Below are positions 1-4,888 of a stretch of 5,030 nucleotides of DNA, in pieces (positions within the stretch are counted from its first letter, which is position 1; each line of letters starts with the position of its first letter). A program made the position numbers and the translations under genes. Source of the stretch: JBBIJH01 sp037446075 (GTDB taxonomy: Bacteria; Bacteroidota; Ignavibacteria; UBA10030; JAHEZR01). The stretch lies in the NCBI GenBank assembly GCA_037446075.1, contig JBBIJH010000194.1:1-5030 (forward strand). The letters run 5' to 3'. Below the pieces are notes generated by a model, which was not told where the DNA came from, made no database searches, and was given only the letters and a program-made list of their open reading frames with translations.

Positions 1-2
1 AG

Positions 3-347
3 AAAGCAAAAGCCCTCATCGCAGAATTCAAGTCCGGTCTGGAAAGGCATATCACATGGGAAGAAGAGATTCTCTTTCCTCTGTTCGAAACGAGAACGGG
101 GATGTACAACACCGGCCCAACTGCAGTCATGAGGCTAGAACATCGGCAGATCAGGTCCCTTCTCGAGAAGATTCTTCAGGGCGCGATGAGTGATAATATG
201 AACACTCAGGAGTTTGAGAATGAACTGCTTCGAGTACTGACCGCGCACAATCAGAAGGAGGAGAGTATCCTCTATCCTTGGATTGATGCCTCTGTAACGG
301 AAAAGGAAAGACGCGATTCATTCGAGAGGATGAAGAGCCTGCGGTAA
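3..347 (+). CDS. Hemerythrin-like HHE cation-binding domain protein (C-terminal part)
   Basis: Partial: the reading frame is open from base 3 and its start lies before the window, leaving 114 visible residues to the TAA at 345-347. It reads as the last three helices of an HHE four-helix bundle. Visible residue His16 begins HITWEEEILFPLF, a typical HxxxE helix ending in LFP. His47 lies in LEHRQIRSLLEKI, and His82 is followed by Glu86/Glu87 in AHNQKEESILYPWID. These His/Glu residues are the expected ligands of a non-haem di-iron centre; the first-helix His would be upstream of the window. Family members are cytosolic and bind oxygen or NO, or act in iron and redox sensing; which applies here cannot be told. 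The next gene starts 169 nt downstream behind its own promoter candidate, so this gene probably belongs to a separate transcript. The family call is firm, the specific role unknown. Confidence 0.85.
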   Translation, partial: KAKALIAEFKSGLERHITWEEEILFPLFETRTGMYNTGPTAVMRLEHRQIRSLLEKILQGAMSDNMNTQEFENELLRVLTAHNQKEESILYPWIDASVTEKERRDSFERMKSLR

Positions 348-393
348 GTTGCCTTGGTCAGGGTTTGGGTCTCTGATCGGATGGAATAGTTTC

Positions 394-422
394 TTGACAA
401 ACCTCTCATGAGTCGATAAGTT
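394..422 (+). promoter_or_regulatory. Candidate sigma-70 promoter for the PD40-SDR-lipoprotein cluster
   Basis: TTGACA at 394-399 is a perfect -35 consensus. A 17-nt spacer separates it from TAAGTT at 417-422, which matches only three of six bases of TATAAT. Transcription would begin near 429-430, giving a leader of nearly 90 nt before the ATG at 517. The perfect -35, ideal spacing and position in the only sizeable gap before the cluster support it; the weak -10 keeps it tentative. Confidence 0.4.
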
Positions 423-516
423 GATTGAAGCTTCCATGGAGAAGAGCGGACTGCCGGACACGATGTATACACGCTCCTAATTCACAAGACTCTAGACCAC
501 TCTCACTGGAATTCTT

Positions 517-1587
517 ATGCCGACCGTTAGACTCAGGATTACTCCTTCATTCATCCTCGCAGCCTTTATGATCCTCGGTGGCTTCGCTGACCGGGCAACC
601 GGCCAGCGTCGGGACACCTTGATCCATCCTAGGGAGAAGCATTTCGCGAACATCAAGCAGCTCACCTTCGGCGGCATCAATGCAGAAGCTTATTTTTCCT
701 TCGACGAGAAAAAGATTATCTTCATGTCCACTCGCGATACACTGAAATGCGATCAGATTTTCACGATGGATGTGGATGGAAGCAACGTCCGAATGGTAAG
801 CACGGGGAAAGGGATTTCGACGTGCGGGTACTTTTATCCCGATGGGAAACATATCCTTTACTCTTCGACCCATCTTGTGGATGATGAATGCCCTCCGCCT
901 CCCGACAAATCACGGGGATATGTTTGGCCGGTCTACAAATCGTATGACATCTTCATGGCGGGTAGCGACGGGTCGAACCTAACACGGCTGACCGATGCCG
1001 AGGGCTATGATGCCGAAGCCGTCATCTCGCCACTTGGGGATCAGATTGTCTTTTGCTCGGCTCGAGATGGGGACCTCGAACTCTATACGATGAACCTCAA
1101 TGGGACTGATCAGAAGAGATTGACATACGATCTTGGCTATGACGGCGGACCCTTCTACTCGTGGGATGGAAAGAAGATCGTGTACCGAGCGCGGCACCCG
1201 AAGGACTCGGCAGAGGTTAGAGAGTACAAGGAGTTGCTTGCGAAGGAGCTGGTCAAACCCGAGAAGGTGGACATCTTCATCATGGACGCAGACGGAAGGA
1301 ACAAGCGGCAGTTAACCGACAATGGGAAGGCGAATTTTGGACCTTTCTTCTTCCCTAATGATCAGTGGATCATTTTTTCCTCGAACATGAATGATCCAAA
1401 GGGAAGAAATTTTGATCTGTTCAAAATCAATGTCGATGGAAGGGGGCTGGAGCAAGTCACTTTTGCGGGCGGCTACAACTTCTTCCCCATGTTCAGCCGC
1501 GATGGAAAGAAGCTGATCTTTGTGTCGAACCGCGGGGCGAAGTCGAGATACGAGTTTAACATTTTCATCGCAGATTGGGTCAATTGA
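517..1587 (+). CDS. Exported TolB-like six-bladed beta-propeller protein (PD40 repeats)
   Basis: A complete 356-residue protein. Residues 1-30 form a Sec-type signal peptide: basic MPTVRLR, a hydrophobic core ITPSFILAAFMILGG, and a probable cut near RATGQ. The mature part is six PD40/TolB-type blades at about 55-99, 103-160, 163-204, 208-268, 271-314 and 317-354. Several carry the typical pattern of a DG turn followed by 'I-F-x-S' and 'x-I-x-x-M-x-x-D-G-x-N-x-x-x-L-T', as in DIFIMDADGRNKRQLTD (252-268). A conserved-looking insert, ECPPPPDKSRGYVWPVYKSYDIF region (124-146), and a charged helix-like insert (about 231-248) resemble TolB-family proteins of FCB-group bacteria. No enzymatic domain is fused, so a binding or scaffold role in the periplasm or outside the cell is likely; it is not a bona fide TolB, as no tol-pal genes are nearby. 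The start is supported by the signal peptide; GGAA at 508-511 is only a weak ribosome site. The SDR gene follows after 18 nt. Confidence 0.85.
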   Translation: MPTVRLRITPSFILAAFMILGGFADRATGQRRDTLIHPREKHFANIKQLTFGGINAEAYFSFDEKKIIFMSTRDTLKCDQIFTMDVDGSNVRMVSTGKGISTCGYFYPDGKHILYSSTHLVDDECPPPPDKSRGYVWPVYKSYDIFMAGSDGSNLTRLTDAEGYDAEAVISPLGDQIVFCSARDGDLELYTMNLNGTDQKRLTYDLGYDGGPFYSWDGKKIVYRARHPKDSAEVREYKELLAKELVKPEKVDIFIMDADGRNKRQLTDNGKANFGPFFFPNDQWIIFSSNMNDPKGRNFDLFKINVDGRGLEQVTFAGGYNFFPMFSRDGKKLIFVSNRGAKSRYEFNIFIADWVN

Positions 1588-1605
1588 ATCAGGCCTTGAT
1601 CTGCC

Positions 1606-2328
1606 ATGCTCCTCGATGGTAAAGTTGCTCTTGTCACTGGGGGTTCGAGGGGACTCGGCAAAGCAATTTGTCTCAGCTACGCCCGCGAGGGGGCAGCCGT
1701 CGCGACGTGCGCTACAAGCCCTTCAAGTCTCAGGGAAGTGCAGCAGGAACTTTCCCATCTGACTCCCTCCTATTTGGCTCTTCCCGCGGACCTCGGTCGG
1801 GCCGTGCACGTAAAGAGGCTCGTTGATGAAACCCTCGCGAGGTTCGGGCGAATTGATATCCTTGTTAATAATGCTTCCGTTCTGGGACTTCGCGTGGAGC
1901 TCGTGGATTATCCCGATGAAGAGTGGAAAAAGGTGATCGATGTAAATCTTCACGGAGTGTTTCTGCTTTCGAAGATCGTCGCTCGCACCATGATCAAGCA
2001 AGGGAGCGGATCGATCATCAACGTCTCATCTTCGGTGGGACGCCGTGGTCGGGCGAGATGGGGCGCGTACGCCGTCTCGAAATTCGGAGTCGAGGGGCTC
2101 AGTCAGGTAATGGCTGAGGAGCTGAAACCATACAATGTCAGAGTAAACTCGGTGAACCCCGGTGCAATGGCTACCGATATGCGGCGCGAAGCCTATCCTG
2201 AGGAGGACCAATCGAAGCTGAAGAAGCCTGAAGAGGTGCTCGATGTGTTTCTATACCTTGCCTCTGATGAGTCACAAAGACAAACTGGCGGGATGTATGA
2301 TGCCCAGAATTTTCTCTGGCCTCGGTAG
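1606..2328 (+). CDS. Classical short-chain dehydrogenase/reductase (SDR), probably NADP(H)-dependent
   Basis: A complete 240-residue classical SDR with a Rossmann fold, close to the usual 250 residues. Visible motifs are TGGSRGLG (11-18, the TGxxxGxG cofactor loop), ADL (61-63), NNAS (88-91, in place of the usual NNAG), Asn114 in VNLHG, a catalytic Ser in NVSSSVG (Ser142 or a neighbour), YAVSK (Tyr155, Lys159) and NPGAMATDM (184-192). The catalytic Asn-Ser-Tyr-Lys tetrad is therefore intact. Arg15 in the glycine loop and no acidic residue after the second strand (TCATSPSS) point to NADP(H); this is inference. The substrate cannot be deduced: FabG-like 3-oxoacyl reductases and many alcohol or sugar reductases look alike. 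The C-terminus (QTGGMYDAQNFLWPR) departs from the usual 'G..i.VdGG' ending. It lies 18 nt after the propeller gene and overlaps the lipoprotein gene, so co-transcription is likely. Confidence 0.9.
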   Translation: MLLDGKVALVTGGSRGLGKAICLSYAREGAAVATCATSPSSLREVQQELSHLTPSYLALPADLGRAVHVKRLVDETLARFGRIDILVNNASVLGLRVELVDYPDEEWKKVIDVNLHGVFLLSKIVARTMIKQGSGSIINVSSSVGRRGRARWGAYAVSKFGVEGLSQVMAEELKPYNVRVNSVNPGAMATDMRREAYPEEDQSKLKKPEEVLDVFLYLASDESQRQTGGMYDAQNFLWPR

Positions 2329-2620
2329 AGCCTTCCCCCTTCTCATCATATCTCTTCTTTTCTCCTGTGCAACGCCAAGGCAGTATCCTGCCGGATTTGT
2401 TCTCAAGGGAACCATGCACTTCGCCGACATCGAAGGCGGATGCTGGGTCTTCAAGTCAGATGACGGTCAGGTCTACCAGCTGATCGGAAAGGATACGAAA
2501 CGATTGGGGAAAGACGGTCTTCGCGCTGAGATTCTCGTGGCACCCCGCACTGACCTCGCAAGCGTCTGTATGGTGGGCAGGACTGTGGAGGTCGTGGAGA
2601 TCCTGAAGATTTACCCTTAG
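2297..2620 (+). CDS. Small lipoprotein with OB-like C-terminal domain
   Basis: A 107-residue protein. The frame is open further upstream, but the start chosen is the ATG at 2297 (a second ATG follows at 2300). This puts a proper lipoprotein signal at the N-terminus: basic residues Arg4 and Arg11, hydrophobic FPLLIISLLF, and lipobox LFSC with Cys24 as the lipidated residue. GGCGGGA just upstream may serve as ribosome site. The mature domain (about 33-107) alternates strands and glycine turns, with EGGCW (46-50), SDDGQVYQL and a late SVCMVG (89-94). This resembles small OB-fold lipoproteins of the DUF5818 kind, but the match is from memory and tentative. Cys49 and Cys91 could form a disulfide. 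The first 32 nt overlap the end of the SDR gene in another frame, typical of translational coupling. It probably sits in the inner leaflet of the outer membrane or the outer leaflet of the inner membrane; its function is unknown. Confidence 0.75.
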   Translation: MMPRIFSGLGRAFPLLIISLLFSCATPRQYPAGFVLKGTMHFADIEGGCWVFKSDDGQVYQLIGKDTKRLGKDGLRAEILVAPRTDLASVCMVGRTVEVVEILKIYP

Positions 2621-2655
2621 GTGGGCTTCTAAGCGGGTTGCCGGGCGATGGTTTC

Positions 2656-2695
2656 TGGCGCCCCTGGTGGAATCCCTCCACTGAGCTACTCCGAC
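2656..2695 (-). pseudogene. Chimeric tRNA-like remnant
   Basis: On the minus strand, GTCGGAGTAGCTCAGTGG (2695-2678) matches the start of many tRNAs: a seven-base acceptor strand, TA, the D-stem GCTC and the D-loop AGTGG. It then passes straight into GGGATTCCACCAGGGGCGCCA (2676-2656, spanning a T-arm-like and 3' acceptor-like end with CCA). The total is 40 nt rather than about 75. The anticodon arm is missing and the two acceptor halves (GTCGGAG and CAGGGGC) do not pair, so this cannot be a working tRNA. It looks like two tRNA pieces joined, as left by deletion or by integration and excision at tRNA ends. It lies about 165 nt before the recombinase gene. A chance resemblance is not excluded. 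Confidence 0.35.
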
Positions 2696-2782
2696 GGTTC
2701 TTTGACGGTAACAGCGCCCTCCCTCGAGCCTATTTGCCGACGGGAACAAGAGAGGATTTTTCTGCGAAACGTCTCTTCGCAC

Positions 2783-2811
2783 TTGACATTTACCTTCGCT
2801 TTTCGTAAGAT
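2783..2811 (+). promoter_or_regulatory. Strong sigma-70 promoter for the tyrosine recombinase
   Basis: TTGACA (2783-2788, perfect) is followed by an exact 17-nt spacer and TAAGAT (2806-2811, five of six matches to a promoter-like -10). Transcription should begin near 2818, leaving a leader of about 40 nt before the ATG at 2859. No other promoter in the window is as good. An upstream candidate start, TTG at 2829, would leave a leader of only about 10 nt, which argues for the ATG. Confidence 0.7.
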
Positions 2812-2837
2812 ACGGCCAAGCTCTTTCCTTGCCAGGC

Positions 2838-2849
2838 GCCCTGAAGGGC
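2838..2849 (+). promoter_or_regulatory. Small hairpin overlapping the recombinase ribosome site
   Basis: GCCC-TGAA-GGGC forms a four-base-pair stem with a four-base loop in the predicted leader. GAAGGG (2843-2848), the only Shine-Dalgarno-like run before the ATG at 2859, sits in its loop and 3' arm, 10 nt from the start codon. Partial masking of the ribosome site could lower translation behind a strong promoter. The stem is short, so this is only a candidate. Confidence 0.25.
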
Positions 2850-2858
2850 AAAGCCGCC

Positions 2859-4166
2859 ATGCCGCGCAACTCACACCAACCCTTTAGACTACCTACCCGC
2901 GAGACACGCCCGCATACAGGAAACTCAGAACACCTTCCCAATCCGGGATCGAATCCAGACGCCTCTCCGCACACGCCGACAGATCCGCAACCCACGATCA
3001 AGACATCATCGAGTTCGACGGGATCATTGATTCAACTGTTCGAGGTGGACGGCGGACAAAGGATTGGTGTGCGGTTTCCATACGACCCGTCGACTATCGC
3101 GCAGGTGGAGGCAATCCCGGGGCATCGGTGGCATCCGGACAAAAAGACTTGGAGCTTCCCCCGGAGCGAAGCAACCCTGACGCAGGTACTCGGGATTTTT
3201 AAGGGGGGAGATGTTCGTGTAGATGCGGCCTTGCAAGCGCGATTTCCGAGTCCCGTCTTCACACAAGTGAAGGCAGAAGAATCTCCATCCGATCATCTTG
3301 AGCAAACGATTCAGCGAGTTCGGAGGGAACTTCGGTTGAGGAACTATAGCCTGAAGACGATAAAGGCATACACGAGTTGTCTTCGTTCCTTCCTCGAACA
3401 CTTCCGTACACGCAAACCACAAGAGCTAACTGGCGATGACATCCGCACATACCTCTTGCATTTGATCGAGGGTGAAAACTTCGCTGCCTCGTCGATCAAT
3501 CAGGTAATCAATGTCCTTCGATTCCTGTACGTTGAAATTCTCAAGAAGCCGTTTGCACCCGGGGCGATCCCACGCCCACGGAAGGAGCGGAAGCTCCCGA
3601 CGGTGCTCAGTTTGAATGAAGTGGAAACACTGTTCGATGTAACCGAAAATCGAAAACACCGGGTAATTCTGATGCTGATTTATTCAGCGGGGTTGAGACT
3701 AAGCGAGTTGATCAAGTTGAAGCCTGAAGATGTTGATAGCGATCGAAAGCTCATCCACGTTCGAGGCGCCAAAGGAAAGAAGGACCGTTACACGCTGCTC
3801 TCAGATGTGGTGCTCAATGAGTTACGGAAATACTGGAAGCAGTATCGACCGGGTAGGTATCTGTTCGAAGGGCAAAGTGCCGGGAAACCGATAGCGCCGA
3901 GGACAGTTCAGAAGATTTTTGAGCAGGCGGTAAAGAAAGCAGGGATCGCCAAGCATGTCTCTGTACACTCACTGCGACACGCGTTTGCGACGCATTTATT
4001 GGAGCAAGGGACTGATCTTCGATACATACAAGAGCTTTTGGGGCACGAGAGCAGCAGGACTACGGAGATTTATACACACGTCAGTAATAAGAGTCTTGGA
4101 GCGATCGTCAGCCCGATTGACCGGATGATGAGAGGAAAAGTAAGTGAAAATCCAAAGGGAAATTAA
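2859..4166 (+). CDS. Tyrosine recombinase (XerC/D- or integron-integrase-like) with N-terminal HARP-like domain
   Basis: A 435-residue site-specific recombinase when started at the ATG at 2859; a TTG at 2829 would add ten residues. Domains in order: a Pro/Ser/Thr-rich disordered stretch (1-55); an extra domain (about 56-115) with VRFPYD, AIPGHRW and KTWSFP, resembling the HARP domain of SMARCAL1-type proteins; a SAM-like core-binding domain (about 145-235, NYSLKTIKAYTSCLRSFLEHF); and the catalytic domain (about 245-420). The full catalytic set is visible: Arg280 (AGLRLSE), a beta-hairpin Lys (probably Lys305 in GAKGKKDR), His370 and Arg373 (HSLRH), His396 (LLGH) and nucleophile Tyr405 (EIYTH). 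It should therefore cut and join DNA through a 3'-phosphotyrosine link. The insertion before the HxxR motif that defines true IntI is absent (RYLFEGQSAGKPIAPRTVQ), so this is an integron-integrase relative, not a proven one. It has its own promoter, a tRNA-like relic upstream, and paired repeats and an inverted-repeat unit just downstream. Confidence 0.92.
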   Translation: MPRNSHQPFRLPTRETRPHTGNSEHLPNPGSNPDASPHTPTDPQPTIKTSSSSTGSLIQLFEVDGGQRIGVRFPYDPSTIAQVEAIPGHRWHPDKKTWSFPRSEATLTQVLGIFKGGDVRVDAALQARFPSPVFTQVKAEESPSDHLEQTIQRVRRELRLRNYSLKTIKAYTSCLRSFLEHFRTRKPQELTGDDIRTYLLHLIEGENFAASSINQVINVLRFLYVEILKKPFAPGAIPRPRKERKLPTVLSLNEVETLFDVTENRKHRVILMLIYSAGLRLSELIKLKPEDVDSDRKLIHVRGAKGKKDRYTLLSDVVLNELRKYWKQYRPGRYLFEGQSAGKPIAPRTVQKIFEQAVKKAGIAKHVSVHSLRHAFATHLLEQGTDLRYIQELLGHESSRTTEIYTHVSNKSLGAIVSPIDRMMRGKVSENPKGN

Positions 4167-4221
4167 ACGCACCGAGTGCATCTATGAGAGTGCCCTTGGA
4201 AGCAAAAACGCACCTGGTGCA
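4165..4221 (+). repeat. Pair of 16-bp direct repeats with palindromic cores
   Basis: AAACGCACCGAGTGCA (4165-4180) and AAACGCACCTGGTGCA (4206-4221) differ at two bases and start 41 bp apart, about four helical turns. Each holds an inverted repeat: GCACC-T-GGTGC is perfect in the second copy and has one mismatch in the first. The first copy begins inside the recombinase TAA stop codon. They look like binding sites for a dimeric protein, possibly accessory sites for the recombinase. The second copy ends 12 bp before the left inverted repeat. No T-run follows on the + strand, so they are poor terminators. Confidence 0.5.
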
Positions 4222-4232
4222 CTAATCCACAC

Positions 4233-4256
4233 GTTATGTGAAATTGTTTTGCGAAC
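4233..4256 (+). repeat. Left 24-bp inverted repeat of the single-gene unit
   Basis: It begins GTTATGTGAA and ends TTTTGCGAAC, and matches the reverse complement of 4865-4888 at 23 of 24 positions. The first bases, GTTATGT, resemble an attC right-hand core (GTTRRRY) with one mismatch. TTATGTGAAAT (4234-4244) matches the E. coli dif XerD arm TTATGTTAAAT at 10 of 11 positions. Matching stops abruptly outside the 24 bp on both sides. Confidence 0.8.
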
Positions 4257-4295
4257 AGCTGTCTAGCGAAATGACCTCTCGCGCCAATTGCACTT

Positions 4296-4300
4296 AGGAG
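4296..4300 (+). promoter_or_regulatory. Ribosome binding site of the cassette membrane protein gene
   Basis: AGGAG lies 9 nt before the ATG at 4310. It is the clearest Shine-Dalgarno site in the window and fixes the start against the other-frame ATG at 4288, which precedes it. No convincing -35/-10 pair is seen between the left inverted repeat and this site, so the gene may be read from an upstream promoter, possibly that of the recombinase. Confidence 0.7.
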
Positions 4301-4309
4301 TTCTCATCG

Positions 4310-4822
4310 ATGAAGCTGCGAAATATTCTTTGGAAGGTGTGTATTTGGTGGGCCGTCCTCGGTTGGAGTATCTGGGTTGGTGGTACGGTCTTCCACATGG
4401 TCGTGATCGTGCCATTGTGGAGTGCTTCACCACCAGAATCGGTTCGTGCATTCTTCGGCAGTACACATTTCTACCATACCGTTTGGAATTTCTTTGGTCC
4501 ACCATGGATGATTGCCAGGACTCTACCTTTGGTTCTATTATTGTTCCTCGGATGGAAAAGCGCATCACATAGACCTCTTTTGCTTCTCATCATGGTCGGG
4601 ACGCTCTTCAATCTCGTGTACACACTGACATACATCTATCCGATTAATGACATCCTGATGGGTCAGGCCGGCGACGGTGGCAGTCCAGATGAGATTAGAT
4701 CTATGGTTGATCGTTGGGTCTTTGCTGATCGACTTCGATTCGCAATTGGTGCCGTAGCTTACATTGCCTTGTTAAGGGTGTTCGCGATACCATTGCGGGG
4801 GAAGGGTGCCAACGTGTCATGA
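4310..4822 (+). CDS. Four-helix inner-membrane protein, DUF1772-like
   Basis: A complete 170-residue integral membrane protein. Hydrophobic segments lie at about 12-35 (WWAVLGWSIWVGGTVFHMVV), 66-82, 88-110 and 142-161. The pattern resembles the DUF1772 (anthrone oxygenase-like) family: a small-residue GG motif and a Pro near the end of helix 1 (VIVPLW), a YPIND motif after helix 3 (110-114), and a W...RLR motif entering helix 4 (Trp136, Arg141, Arg143). DUF1772 members usually have four helices and 140-170 residues. The assignment rests on recognised pattern, not a search, and the catalytic role of most members is unknown. The gene has a clear AGGAG site and is the only gene between the two 24-bp inverted repeats, so it is the likely cargo of a cassette. 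Another overlapping frame (4288-4572) is a shadow without membrane character. Confidence 0.7.
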   Translation: MKLRNILWKVCIWWAVLGWSIWVGGTVFHMVVIVPLWSASPPESVRAFFGSTHFYHTVWNFFGPPWMIARTLPLVLLLFLGWKSASHRPLLLLIMVGTLFNLVYTLTYIYPINDILMGQAGDGGSPDEIRSMVDRWVFADRLRFAIGAVAYIALLRVFAIPLRGKGANVS

Positions 4823-4864
4823 GACTGAGAAAGTATGATTACCGGAAAATCAGCCTGTGGTTCG

Positions 4865-4888
4865 GTTCGCAAAACAACTTCACATAAC
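4865..4888 (-). repeat. Right 24-bp inverted repeat of the single-gene unit
   Basis: On the minus strand it begins GTTATGTGAA and ends TTTTGCGAAC, identical to 4233-4256 except G for A at position 11. It starts 43 nt after the stop codon of the membrane protein gene. Read on the + strand it ends CACATAAC followed by AACCGGCACC, the form expected at the left-hand start of an attC site (RYYYAAC then AA), although ACATAAC departs from that core at one base. It also contains TTATGTGAAGT, 9 of 11 identical to the XerD arm of dif. Confidence 0.8.

Larger units (their letters stand above)
4233..4888 (+). mobile_element. Candidate inverted-repeat-bounded single-gene cassette or module
   Basis: This 656-bp segment is bounded by 24-bp inverted repeats with one mismatch and holds a single complete gene with its ribosome site. 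It encodes no transposase, so it would depend on an outside enzyme; the tyrosine recombinase gene ends 66 bp before it in the same orientation. Three readings are possible: an integron-type cassette whose ends form the outer stem of an attC site, a pdif-like module between inverted Xer half-sites, or an invertible segment. No complete attC with two core sites could be identified in the 142 bases to the right, and no target-site duplication is evident (ccacac before and aaccgg after do not match). The boundaries are seen directly; mobility is inferred. Confidence 0.45.

Noticed and set aside
2616..2633. CTTAG/CTAAG hairpin at the lipoprotein stop codon as a terminator
   Set aside because: The stem is only five base pairs and no T-run follows.
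2648..2887. 79-codon + strand frame beginning MVSGAPGGIPPLSY before the recombinase
   Set aside because: It runs through the tRNA-like remnant read backwards and through the recombinase promoter. Peptides of the 'GAPGG...LSY' kind commonly arise from antisense tRNA sequence. It has no ribosome site.
2456..3001. 181-codon minus-strand frame across the lipoprotein gene end, the promoter and the recombinase start
   Set aside because: Its composition is rich in Arg, Gly and Cys with no recognisable domain, and it is antisense to better-supported genes. It is a shadow frame.
2859..4166. Calling the recombinase a true integron integrase (intI)
   Set aside because: The IntI-specific insertion before the HxxR motif is missing. 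The catalytic region equally fits XerC/D-like recombinases common in several phyla.
4819..4887. 22-codon + strand frame starting in ATGA overlap with the membrane protein stop
   Set aside because: The overlap looks like coupling, but the peptide is tiny, has no recognisable features and ends inside the right inverted repeat.
4233..4888. Insertion sequence or classical MITE
   Set aside because: There is no transposase inside and no target-site duplication outside, and it carries an intact gene with a good ribosome site, unlike a typical MITE.
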